From contig NC_031495.1 in the NCBI RefSeq assembly GCF_000237925.1, forward strand, positions 56,400,108 through 56,464,107: 64,000 bases of DNA, given 5' to 3'. The notes beneath the pieces are model-generated. The model was given only the letters and a program-made list of their open reading frames with translations. It searched no databases and was not told the origin of the DNA. Both the position numbers and the translations under genes were made by a program. Positions 23,151 to 35,089 of this stretch are shown in pieces (position 1 is the first letter of the stretch; each line of letters starts with the position of its first letter). The stretch is from Schistosoma mansoni (lineage: Eukaryota; Platyhelminthes; Trematoda; Strigeidida; Schistosomatidae).

Positions 23151-24872
23151 ATACAGACCACCTCATGCAGACTCTAGGTTTGACAGATTACTAACAAACA
23201 TCTTTTCCATCGCTCCACACCAAACACATACTTTTAAAATCATCGGAGGTGATTTTAATCTGCCAAACATTACATGGGGTTCGATTCCGGTACCAGGTCG
23301 ACATGACAAGTTAGTTGAAACACTAGAACTTAATGGATGAGTCCAAAAGGTCCGACAACTGACTAGGAGAAATAATATGCTTGAATACTGTTTACAATCA
23401 ACATAGATTCTATGTCAATGCATATCAGTCATGAGTTTTTTAAGAGTAATCACAGAGTATTATTGAGTATTATTCATTCTTTCGACGCCATACAATTGAA
23501 TTCTAAAGCTGCAATGATGTACAAGAATAGACATTTTGACCAACAAACCCGGAAATGGACTGAAACTTCTATTCGTTGTTTACCATGGGAAACTTATTTT
23601 ACCACAAATAATATTGACATTGCGCTCTCTGATCTATACCACAACTTGATATACTGCCTCGACTGCATTGCTCCAATTATTAGCCATGTGGCTTGTAACG
23701 CCAGTAGGGGCCAGAATAGATTTAAAACTTTTAAAAGACAGCTGAGGAAATTAAAACACCGCTACCACGAGCATAATGACTTGTATGTACTTCAGAGTAT
23801 ACTTAACTTAATCAACAGGAGTGCTTCATCTAAATGCAAGTGTTTTATGAATATAGAAAATAAAGCCCTAGGTAATAAAAGCCCAGAATTACCAATACTT
23901 CGGCTTTTTAAATCGCATGTGAAGTCAAATTCTCTTGGCACGACGAAATTCTTCATAGTTAACGGAAGAATTGCTGATGACCCCGATATTATTTGCGAAC
24001 AATTCAGTCAGCATTTCTCGCAGTGCTATAACACTAGAACTGAAAGCTGTATCAATACATTTCCAATGCTGACATGCAGGCACCTGTCGAAAATTGGTTT
24101 CGTACCCTCCAAAATCAAGCAGGCCATAGCTGCCCTGAAAAAGTCCTATGACTGTGGACCTGACGGGATTCCTTCATCATTTTTGAAATATAGTAGTAGA
24201 TAATTCCCATTATTTTGTTTAAAACTTTTCAACCTATCTATGGAATATGGGGCCTATCCATCTGTATGGAGGACATCTCTTATCACCCTCAGATTCAAAA
24301 CCAGATCACTCAGTGACAGTGCTAACTATAGACCAATTAATTTGACATCCGTGCTATCAAGAACTATGGAAAAAATCATCCAAAAACAGCTATTATCATT
24401 TTTGCTTTCGGCTAATCTGATTAGTACATCCCAACACGGGTTTATGACTGAACGCTCATGCTCCACATCACACCTAGAATTTTTTGATCAAATTACCCAG
24501 AGAAGAGATGTTAGCCAGTCGGTGATAATTCTGTACTTCGACTTTAGTAAGGCTTTCGATAGCGTCTCACACAAACTTCTTCTAAAACTCTCTTCACATG
24601 GAATACAGTGTAGTTTGGAAATAGATAAAATTCAAAGCCAAGTTTTCCTTGTTCTGATTATAGCTTTCATATAGACTATGGGGTCGCCAGTATCATGTGT
24701 ACAGTTCTAGTAGTATATCTGTAGCACAAATCAAATTATACAAATGTTTTAACCCCTTAAAAACTAAATCAATAGTTTCTTCAACACTATCATATTTTTT
24801 ATGCTTCACGTTCAATGTAGTCATGTTGAAATGATATTTTAGTTGTTATAAACTGTTAACTTTCTAATCTTT
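23126..24872 (+). mobile_element. CR1/jockey-like LINE, 5'-truncated and decayed
   Basis: Starts inside an endonuclease domain (GCIYRPPHADSRFDRL, then KIIGGDFNLPNITWGS) and continues with a linker ORF (23412-24203, ending KKSYDCGPDGIPSSFL). The RT N-terminal half follows (24240-24674, DSANYRPINLTSVLS, TSQHGFMTERSC, YFDFSKAFDSVSHKLLLKL). The RT catalytic core and the C-terminus are missing; about 200 bases of 3'-end-like sequence follow. It differs in family from the LINE on its left, with which it is joined head to head. Confidence 0.85.
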
Positions 24873-25038
24873 TGTGATAATTTGAAGTATTGGAATTAAA
24901 GCAAGAACTAATAATCCTTGGAATAACGCAATTTAATCAAGAAGTATTAGATGAGCACGAACGAATGGACTATATTTGGAATTCAAAATCAAAACAGTCA
25001 TCAATACAAAGAAATCATTGGTTCATATAAACACCACA
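24873..25038 (-). repeat. LTR (3') of gag-only element copy 2
   Basis: 166 bp, equal in length to its partner at 27034-27199 but clearly diverged from it in the outer 60 bases. Confidence 0.85.
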
Positions 25039-25836
25039 TCCGCCACAGCTTAAATTGGAGTGTAAGTGTCTGTAATCGATTGTACGTCTTCTTAAGTTCA
25101 CCTTACGTCTGTTCGACAGTGTATTTGATATAGACTCTATTATCTAGAATGCACTCGTTAGTATTAGAATTAACAATCGAAATGGGGACGGACTCACCTG
25201 GGTCCTAGAATTGTATACAATCACCATGTCGATTGTGCACTGAAACCACTGATATCTAGAGTTTCAACCATAGATTTTCCAACACTATCTTACCCCACAA
25301 AATAATGTTGGATCTTTATATCCCCAAGTTATGGATAATGCGGTTTCATTTAAAACATATTTCACATATTGACTAGAGTATTCATTAGAAATGGCTTCAT
25401 GATAAGTATAAACAACAGTTGATATGAAGTTATCCGAATTGTAATGAAAATTAAGCTCACTTAGTGCTCGTGCTTAGCATTGAATAAGTTTCCCACAAGA
25501 AGCAAATGCATTATGAGGATAAATAATATATGATATGACATCAAGATTTGGTTTGTCTGAAATATTTCCCTCAAATTTATTAAAAGTTTCATTGAAAAAT
25601 AATGGATCATTATGAAAATCAGCATCTACCAAAACTGAATTCGGTTTTTGATCATAATTTGACTCATTCAAGATATTATTTTCAGAGTTGTGAGAAATTT
25701 CATCAGAAATATGTGGATCATTTTGACAAACCATATCTGGTACAATAACGTGAAAAATCTGATAAGTTGGTTGATTGGAAACTTTTGTCTCACAGTGATT
25801 CTGGGTTTCATTCAACTGTGGAATGTAATGTGACCC

Positions 25837-26385
25837 TGTGGTGGACCAAAACGTATGACAACCAAAAAATAGCAACAAAAATATTACGTCTAAAGTTTAT
25901 GTGACAATTAACAGTTAATAAGTTAATTACACACAAATAAAAATAAAGGGAACGTTACTTAACTTTTCAGGCAATTGCGTGTTCAGTTGAGTTTCGTCCC
26001 GATAATCCACAATTATGAAAGATTAGTAATCCCAATATGGATGATATGGATCCAGTAGATTTACCAAGTGCAGAATTCAATGAGAATGTCAAAATTGTCT
26101 ATGAATATAGATGATATGCAATGAATATTTCATTTAACATATTTTCAGACATAGCAGAACGATGCAGATGTGAGTTAGAGTGTATTTATTGAGGAGCAGT
26201 AACAATGTCGCGATATGTTGTACTCAAAACGGAAGGAAGTCAAATTACCAGTGTTCAAAGTAATACACTTAAACAACAAGTACAATTGTTTAATGCTAAA
26301 TGTACAGAATATGAAAATACACAAAATACATGCAAAAACTATGAAAGATTGTTTACAAAATATGTTTCATAGTCCTGTCTCCACA
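25837..26385. mobile_element. 549-bp insert inside gag-only element, TGTGG...CCACA ends
   Basis: Compared with copy 1, the gag sequence is continuous except for this insert, which is flanked by ACCC on both sides (25833-25836 and 26386-26389). The ends are a perfect 5-bp inverted repeat, TGTGG and CCACA. Inside, on the plus strand, are ORFs starting at ATG 26038 (DPVDLPSAEFNENVKIVYEY) and at about 26204 (MSRYVVLKTEGSQ, to TAG). TG..CA ends plus a 4-bp duplication fit a solo LTR or a small Ginger-like DNA element. The family is not recognised. Confidence 0.6.
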
Positions 26386-27033
26386 ACCCTATGTCGCTCC
26401 TAGAAGTCTTGGATAAAGATAAGTGATTATTAGAAACATCCAACTTAGTAGAATCCCAATCCCAAATTTTAGCATTAGTTTCAGCGAAATGAATCATGGT
26501 ATTACAAACTGACTGAATGTGTCCAGTTTTACCACATTTAAAGCATTTAGAATTACGAAATACACGTGAATTACATGGGTGAAACTTGCCACAGAACAAG
26601 CATTTACCAAATTTGTGCTAATCTTCGTGAACTGTTTCACAACTCACCAATGCATTGTTATCTGAATAACCTTGATTACGTATTGGACTGTGACGACGTA
26701 GTAAAGTAGTGGAATTCCTGATGTTCTGGCGAGTCATTTCATCGAATTTTTCTCTTTTAGCGCATTCGAAATTTGAATACTTTACATGGTCCAGCAGTAG
26801 TTGCTTGAGAGTTGCATAAGGGAGTGAAATCGGCTTGTCTGGAAATGCCAAAGTCTTTATTAAGCGGTATGCTTCTTTTCCGATGAACGTAAGGAAGTGA
26901 GACACAATATTAAAATCCACAATATCTTCCTTGGTCTTAGCCCAGATTCCGAACCTCTCCATATAATCCGCAAAAGCATTAAAATCTGAATATGTATCCA
27001 ACCGTCCCATCAGAGGCTCCATCACGACACCAA

Positions 27034-27199
27034 TGTGATGTTTAGGAGTATTTGAACTACGGTATAAACTAGTAATCTCAGGAATAACGCAATTTTATCA
27101 AGAAGTATTAGATGAGCACGAACGAATGGACTATATTTGGAATTCAAAATCAAAACAGTCATCAATACAAAGAAATCATTGGTTCATATAAACACTACA
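27034..27199 (-). repeat. LTR (5') of gag-only element copy 2
   Basis: 166 bp. Immediately inside it, on the minus strand, TGGTGTCGTGATGGAGCC could serve as a tRNA primer site. Confidence 0.85.
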
Positions 27200-27204
27200 T
27201 CTTT

Positions 27205-27924
27205 CCTTTATGAGCTTACCACCATCCAACTTTCATTCTATTCAGTCTGTGCTCTCAACTTTTTTGTCATTCTAAGGGTTATCTTCAGTAGAGCCAGGAT
27301 GATATACTTCTCGTAAGTAACTACAACGTGACTTTTTAATGAACTGAATTTTAAGACTGAAGGGATTCATTTCCCTCTTTTTGGTTGATCTATTTACTGA
27401 TGTATAATAGTTATCAGACTTTAATCAATAAGTTTACATATGAATAATAGATAACATTATGACCGATTATTATCATACTAATAACTTTATTTATAATTAC
27501 TGCTGTCATACGAGGCAACAAGGGTAGTATTACAAGAATCAACTTGTTAAAGAGAATCATGGTCTTTGGTAGAAAAAATATTAAGAAGATTGATTTTTAT
27601 TGTTGGTTTACATATAAGAGTTATCATCCAACATAATACTTGAAATTACAATAAAACTAACATTATATTATATTTACACAAAGATGAGTGAAACTGAATA
27701 AAAACATGATTTTTGATAGGATCAAAGTCAGCTCCCTTAGATTTGTCAAATAACTGCTTTATCAGCTAGATGATAAAATGTCAGCCAAATATATTTTAAA
27801 TTCATTTAGTATTGTTTGTTTGAATCTTCCCATCGATGTGTTAGGACTGCAACTGGTCAGTCTCTAATTGACATATGTGCACACTGTGCGTATTGCCTCA
27901 ATATAGCCTTAATTCACAAGCATG
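27205..27924. other. intergenic, nothing recognised
   Basis: AT-rich flank between the LTR element and the hammerhead SINE. Confidence 0.5.
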
Positions 27925-27951
27925 GTAAGCAGAGATGGATAGTGGCTAGCA

Positions 27952-28013
27952 GTGGAATCCAGGACGCGCGTTTCGTCCTATTTGGGACTCGTCAGCTGGA
28001 TATACCTGCATCT
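27952..28013 (-). ncRNA. hammerhead ribozyme (type I, short stem III)
   Basis: Minus-strand core CTGACGAG, stem II GTCC/GGAC with loop CAAATA, then GAAA. Stem III is the self-complementary ACGCGCGT, giving cleavage after GTC. Stem I pairs ATCCAG before the core with CTGGAT after the cleavage site. All invariant core bases are present. Stem III has essentially no loop, which in known schistosome and retrozyme hammerheads favours cleavage as a dimer. Confidence 0.88.
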
Positions 28014-28147
28014 CAGAGTTGATGTTCACTCTGGGACTCGAACCCAGTACCCTCGCTTCAAACGCCATCGCGTTATCCACTCGGCCACTGAGTCCTGATA
28101 GCCACTTGCTTGTGCGATGGGGGTGAAGTTTGAATTCACTTAGAGAT

Positions 28148-28207
28148 GTAGGTACATCCAGCTGACGAGCCCCAAATGGGACGAAACGCGCGTCCTGGAT
28201 TCCACTG
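28148..28207 (+). ncRNA. second hammerhead ribozyme, inverted
   Basis: Plus-strand CTGACGAG, GAAA, ACGCGCGTC and stem I ATCCAG/CTGGAT are all intact. Stem II (GCCCC against GGGAC) has one C-A mismatch, so activity may be lower. Confidence 0.75.
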
Positions 28208-28232
28208 CTAGCCACTATCCATCTCTGCTTAC

Positions 28233-31200
28233 AAATATATTTTGCTTAGATGTTCATAAATTTTTTATGCTTAGTTGCGGTACGTTTTAGTAGTAATGCA
28301 TTACATTTTGGCAGTTTATAACTTAAATAAATGTGACAATACATTGAAATAGATCGATTTGTATTGATTTATTGTTTATATGATACAATAATCATTCCCA
28401 CCATTTTGAACTTGAATTTAAAATCATTTAAACACTTTCAAATATTTTTTTTTCATATTGATTGATCAGTGAGTAATAATCAATTCTTTTGTTTGTGTTA
28501 TACTTAGTACTGATTGAATTTGATCGATTAAATTCAAATGTGGTCATTAGTTTTAAAGTCTTGACATTGTGAAACTATAAGTTTATGTCAAATCTTATAT
28601 GAATATTCGTCAAGATTGGAAATGAATAGCTTGACAAAAATTGGTCCCCGAGTATAGGATAATTATTCTATTTACTAAATTCAACATCTAAATATGATTT
28701 GTTTAACATAGTATAGATTTGATGTGATTGTTAGAAATAAACGCTATATAACTCTTTGATGATTTTGATTATTACCCTGAAGAAGTCCGGACAAGTTAGC
28801 TGGACGAAATGTTGGAATTATTTAAATTTCAATCGTTGAGATTATTTCAAATATTATTTTCACTTTATGTCAAATCTTTGAATTGAATCTGTAACATGAA
28901 CAATCCAGTGGTAATGACTTTTACTGTTAGAATAAGTAACTATGGTTTGAATCATGTCGAGAGGCATCAGTTACCTTGAGATGACGGACATACTTCCCTG
29001 TTGAGTGTCAACTAGCACGAAACCTAGGTGTAGGATTCATGATTGCCTCAAATAACCGAGCATCTGTTCAGATTCAAATTTTATATAATGAAATTTGAGT
29101 TCTTTCGGTATATCCTTAATCACAGCATTGATACTGAATTTACGATTACTTTCATTCATATATTCACTTTTCTGTAAACATATAAACTTCACTGTAATAC
29201 TGAACCTTTTAAATAGTTACGCATGACAGGAAAACACTAAGAATTGATTTCTGAGATTTCCATTTATTTAACAGATTTCACTGTACACCTGAAGTACTTT
29301 TTTATAGTCGGCACTTGAAGCGATTTCTTAACACAGGAAAACACCAGTTAGGGTCATAATTCTTGCCTTGTAAATAGATCCAATGCCCTAGTGACGGAAC
29401 AATAATCAATGAGAAGTTATTAATATCAGAATGGGTTTATGTGGATATTTTAGTAACTCTATTAGTTGAGATCATGAGTCAATTGAAGCTAGTTGTTAAT
29501 AGTTGCAAATATCTACTCAGTTGAATCTCATCGGTTTAAATTTATCCCAGCCATTAATTTTTATTTCTTTCGTTATATCTTCATATAGACTACATGATAA
29601 TTGGATCGGAAAATATAGGTGATTTCAGGTTATCAATGAGTAAGATTTTCAAAAGAATATTTTAATTATGATAATACTCTACACACTCAACACTATATAT
29701 CTGAATATGGTAGAGTTCTCAGTAAAGAATGTCTCGACAAGATTCTCTAACATTATATAGCAGTCAAGAAAATCTTAAAAATAGACATATTTTCCAAAAT
29801 GTCTTACTATTTAAATACTAAACCATATACAGAGTGATAACATAACACTTAACAACGCAGTAAAAATTTTAATTTCATGAAATGATTGAGAATGGAGAAC
29901 ATTAAACAATCCCACGTTAAGACAAGGTTTATATATTGAAAGAGAACTTTACTAAATTACCTTACAGAATCAAGTTCATTAGATCTGAATTTCATTATGT
30001 GAAATCCAGTAATTAGCACGTCCAATAATCTTTAGACAAACATCATAACTACCTTCAATTAAATGTTATTCAAGTTAATACACCGAAAGCATAGCGAACA
30101 CAAGAATAAATGTAATTACTTTAATCCATTTATCCCCTTAATGAATTGTGTTTTTATATTGATTTATGATTCGTAGATACGAGGTTTTGTCTTAATCCCA
30201 AATCATTCAGTTTTAGAAATAAATTCTTGTTACACTTATTAAAACTATCACACATATTAACTACTGAGTATCCACTAAATTTAAGTTTAATTTTAATCAA
30301 AAACCAAAGTACTTTCATTATAATATTTTGTTGTTAATAAATAACAGAGAAATCTCTTGTGATGCTCATTACCATACAATACTAAATGGGAAAATATTAG
30401 AATATATGGATCTTAATGCTCGTTGCTCTTTAATTTATTACAAGGATATTTCCACACTTGATTAACTTCCTAGAACATGGTACTTTAATAAAGACTTTTG
30501 AACATTGACCACAAATTGATTGCAGTCTGCATAACTACACATTCAACCGTTTAGTACTTATATCTCGAATGGAAGTATTTATTAGTCTGTTTTTTTTTAT
30601 AAAAAATTTCATTTCTAATACTGAAATACCTATTTGCTCATTGAGAATTTCAATTACTTTTCTAGTTAGAGTATTATCAGTCGTTTGAACGTCTTTTGTA
30701 ATTGTAACAATAGATATGTACATACATATAAATATAAAGACAAACTTGCATTGTATATCGATTTCTCTATTATTCTTCATTCATTTTGATAGGACAACAA
30801 ATAACTAGTATCTATCATCATTATTATTGTCAAACAATACTCCATCACATGATACGAACAGGTTTGACTGAATATTTTGTCAAATATTGCAATTTATTCT
30901 ACTTGTTAGAATTCTTTCAAAAATTCACTTGTCTACTACTATTTAGAGTAATAGAAATGGAATTGTAGGATAACCATAATAGTTGTTGAAAATGAGCAAA
31001 TGATTCCATAAAAATTAAACTACAAACCTATAGATTAACAAATAGATTTTGTACTAATTGACAGTCTTATGCAAGTTCTAATCAAATTTTACCAATTGAC
31101 AAAGTGTTTATTATCAGCAGTTAACAGTATGTTCTAACCATATTAGACGTACTGGATGTAAAAGTCCTATTTATCTCGATAGCAAATATAGTAGAAAACC

Positions 31201-31629
31201 AGTTATCCCCAGTAACTCAACCACAGTTACTCGTTCTTATGTTCTATAGTTTTAGTATATTACCTTTCTTCCTCTAGGAACTAACTACGAACGATGAACA
31301 CAGTTATGTACTGAAAGTCAGCCAAAGCCACTTTATTTACTATAGAATACTCAAACGACATTCAAATATGTTTAAGTATACTTTACTCTACAAGTTTATT
31401 GATCGTCTGATATAAATCTATTGCATGGTAATTTATATGAAAAAGCAAAACACTATATAAAAGTATAGTATTTCATATTATGTCAACCCGAGTAGCTCAA
31501 ATGGGTTGAAAAGTAAATCTCAATTTGCATTTGATATGATGTTGCTTTGGATTAAAATATATTAACTTTACTTACATCAAACGAACCATTAGGTTATGGG
31601 ATAGTCTTAATAATATTATTATAAACAGT
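28233..31629. other. gene-poor AT-rich stretch
   Basis: No exon or large element recognised. A short repeat at 28775-28860 (GGACGAAATGTTGGAATT) matches scraps near 6160. A segment near 28960-29050 (CAACTAGCACGAAACCTAGG) recalls decayed hammerhead-type repeats. ORFs at 30535-30968 are low-complexity AT translations. Confidence 0.45.
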
Positions 31630-32025
31630 TGAATTCATGAGTCGATGTAGGCTAGACCACTATTGAAAACCCGGAAGCACTGAACGACCATTTCGTACTA
31701 GTATGGGACTTCTAATCAGTGTGCATCCGCGGCCTCACATGCGTGATTCGAACTCAGGACCTTTGATCTCACTTGAGAAAGTCACACTTCTAGAACCTTG
31801 AGACGTCATCCAACGGTGTTAATATCCAACTTCAATTGGTTCATGACCTTCTGTAACTCATCATCTGCGTGCAAGATCGTGAACGCGTACTGCTTAGGAG
31901 TCCCATAGCAGGACAAACCAGCCGTCCAGTTCTTCCAGGTTTTCGATGGTGGTCTGGCCTGGATCAACTCATGAATTCAACTATTAAAATGACTATAATC
32001 TCCACAAAACCCCATTCTGTTAATA
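31630..32025. mobile_element. palindromic hammerhead SINE, second family, decayed copy
   Basis: Inverted arms begin GTTGAATTCATGAGTC (31629) and end GGATCAACTCATGAATTCAAC (about 31984), with a tRNA-like centre (minus-strand B-box GTTCGAATC). The tail ATCTCCACAAAACCCCATTC is shared with 35410-35435. Hammerhead cores on both arms are damaged (minus CTGATTAG, plus CTGCTTAGGAG...GGACAAAC). Confidence 0.6.
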
Positions 32026-35000
32026 ATAATAAACAGATATTTTATGGCGAAAAACTCAGATTTACAGCTTAGATATAGATATAATTTATCCACAGATTAG
32101 ATAGGTGTTCAAATACACTATTAGTCGTTTATTTAGCACAAACTGGAGAAATCAGTATCAATGAAATAAAATAATGGAATCGAAGTGTTAGTTTTACTGA
32201 TCTGTTATAACTCAAGCTACCATTTTATTTCCGGTAGTAACGGTAAGTTAAAAGATTACTGCATTGCACTTTTTAAAAAATTTTGTATTAGTTGATGAGA
32301 TGATGGTTATGTGTTGTGAAATATCTTTAGCGATAATGTATGAATCTTATTTGTTGTCATATTTGGTAAAATAGATTAGTCTAAACTTAGATAATTCCCA
32401 TAACTTTATTTGCGATACATAAAGTATCTTATTTATTTGTATTTTTAAAGACTTCGTATACTATGAAATCTCATAAGCCGGATAAACTTGAAATCCTAAG
32501 ATTCTGACTTCGATTACGTAAACTGTGATGGGCGTGGAACTCTGAGAATCGCTTAACTAGGACAAAACAACTGTCATGTACCTCTTGGGTTTTGTTATAT
32601 CCCGAAGAGAATTATGAATGGTAACTTTTGAGAACTATTTGTGGACTAATATAATACATATAATTTTATTGTATAATTGTTAAGCAACTAAACTGTTCAT
32701 ATTCGTGTTCCTCTTATTATAAGATTTATTTTGACCTATGAACTATTATTATACGGTTTAACATTCTTGAGTTATGTCCAGTTTATCAATTACTATCTCC
32801 CACATTCACAACCACATTTGGCTAAAGCTTGTACAAATGTTGTTTCCTGTTTTATGGTACGATGTGTTCTGTTTGGTTGGTATATAAACCCAGTATGTTT
32901 GAAATAAATGATTCATATTGCAAATGCTGTTATTGGTGTTCTGGACTTAACAGACAGGGTTAGGAGGGAAGCAGGACCGATAGAGACTCTAGACTGTTCG
33001 TACGGGTTTTACGCGTCATTGGTTCGGTCGATAATTCACTGTTCTCTAATTGGAGGCATCGTCACGTCATAAACTGATAGGGACACAAACCCACAAGATA
33101 TAACAGGTTTTAAAAAATATACAGCTGATCTTGGTCAATGAAATAAATCTTCTGTAAATAGTCAGTTGTTTGTTTTCGCCTCAGCTGATTTCGTTTTATA
33201 TATAGCCACTTGTCAACTTAATAATTCAAAGATTATCAATCAGACTAATGGAAACTACTCTTAAAATTAAAACATATATATTAGTCAAGAACTTGTTAAG
33301 ATGAAAATGGCATGCATTGCAGACCATAAATTTTTCAACGGAAGATACCAAAACCTAGAGCAAGTAACGGTATTATTAAAACATTCTTGATTTTATATCC
33401 TGAATACTCTGATTAGGTATCATAAATTTATCATAATTAATCAATCAGACTCGACAAATATCCCGTACCAGAACATCCGTGAAATCTGTGAACACAGTAG
33501 TTATATGTCTACTCAAAATATTCGACCAGTTTGTAACTGGCCAGACGTCAGACAGACAGTAAACCAATAATTCTAGTCCTAATTCGTATTTAATATTATG
33601 ATCCTAGTGAAAGGTAGTCTTGAATAACAAGTTACAAAAGTCTATTATTCCTAAAGTTTGAAATACCTCAAGCTATTTCAATTTACACCTCTAATATTGT
33701 TTGGTTAACGGTCATGTTGTAGACTATGGTAATTTCTATCAACATCCATAAAATCTGAATCAACAGCCTCTTATCAACGTCAACAGTAAAAAGTTACATC
33801 CCAAATATTAAACAACGAACGATCATAAATCTACTACACTCATGTTCAATTTAGAATATACCTTTCTATCACTTTATGAATCAATCGGCCGCTATCACAT
33901 CCCACAATATCGAGTGGTGAAATCCAGGACATAAATTCCATCCTATTTAGCACATTTCAGCTGAATATTAACGTATCCCAACCTTGACGTTTCTATTGGT
34001 TCTGTAACACATTATCCACTGATTTATAAGTGAACATGGGAATATAAGTTTTAATTCTAAAACTACTTATATCTATATATATTCTTATGGATACCTTTCT
34101 AGATATGGGCACTGAATCCAAGTTTCACTGGTAATTCGAATACAAATTCTACCACATATAGCTCACAACTTACTAACTAAATAAAGGACGAATTTTAAAA
34201 TTTTACTGTCACTCATAATTAAAAAATCATTAAGATAAAGCCTTGGATCCTATAGAAATATGCAAGTAAAGAGCCATATACAACTGACCTGACTACCGGA
34301 GATTGGAAGTTCAGTTACTGATCTCTCATAACCAATTGAAATCTGGAACAATACTAAAAGGTCAACTTTACCTTTTCTGATTTCAGTTCCAAACAACTGG
34401 TTTGTTGTTCATCCTGTCAAAACTTTCACCAAAAATTACTATTCCCCCATTTAAAAAAAGAAACAGTTTTTTTTTCAAACTTATGGTGAATAGGAAAATT
34501 GACAAAAAAACAAATACAGCAACTGTCTTATTCTAAACCAAAATAATTTATGTACTTATCTACAAAAAAAGTTCATTATTAATGTATCCCTTGACCTAAT
34601 CAATTTTATAATCCTGTAAATAATGAATTGAAACTATTTACTGACTAAGCTTTTTAAAACTCTGTATACAATATTTATGAGAAAATAGAAAGAAAAAAAA
34701 ACAAGCACATGAAATGTAACAACTATTGAACATTGAACAAACTAACAAACTTTGTTGAATTAGCCAAAAACCATTAACATTTTTTTGTTCAGGTCAGTTA
34801 TTTTTATGATAGTAAAACCAAAAAAAATTTTTTTGGAAAAATATTTAACAAAAGATTATCATAAATACTTTTACATTCTCTAGAACATAATTATGACATA
34901 TTTTAAAGTACCCAGTAACTTATTCAATAGTATATTTTATTGAAAATCTAAAAAGAAACCAGTATGAAGTGAAATTTAATGATTAAAAATGATCATAAAA

Positions 35001-35089
35001 ATCTATTATACCATAAAAAATTTATTAGATTCTATGATACTGATTATGTAATTGTAATCGATTCTATTATTTGTTTTCTTTAAAATTTT
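32026..35089. other. gene-poor AT-rich stretch with old repeat scraps
   Basis: 32860-33110 resembles the promoter-like repeat at 12700-12900. 33920-34090 is a strongly decayed SM-alpha-like copy: on the minus strand a decayed core lies upstream of GTCCTGGATTTCAC. The rest is A/T runs without coding content. Confidence 0.45.

Larger units (their letters stand above)
24873..27199 (-). mobile_element. gag-only LTR retroelement, copy 2
   Basis: Bounded by 166-bp LTRs at 24873-25038 and 27034-27199 and by perfect 5-bp target duplications TCTTT (24868-24872 and 27200-27204). Read on the minus strand, the interior begins with a gag domain (27025 downward, GRLDTYSDFNAFADYMERFG) and zinc knuckles near 26400-26600. 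A long tail follows, with no pol region. A separate 549-bp insert (25837-26385) interrupts gag. The LTRs differ at many sites, so it is old. Broken, with roughly three or four interruptions including the insert. Confidence 0.85.
27925..28232 (-). mobile_element. palindromic tRNA-derived SINE with two hammerheads (SM-alpha-like)
   Basis: Outer arms of 54 bp form a perfect inverted repeat (27925-27978 against 28179-28232). The minus strand between them reads as a tRNA-like head (A-box TGGCCGAGTGG, B-box GGTTCGAGTCCC, 28022-28100) followed by a hammerhead ribozyme (27952-28013). The other arm carries a second hammerhead on the plus strand (28148-28207). The schistosome SM-alpha family is known to join a pol III promoter to an active hammerhead; the second, inverted ribozyme is what stands out here. 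Confidence 0.8.

Noticed and set aside
28022-28100. Possible genuine tRNA-Ser gene on the minus strand
   Set aside because: A and B boxes fit, but the sequence is embedded in a SINE with hammerheads and the acceptor stem does not close.
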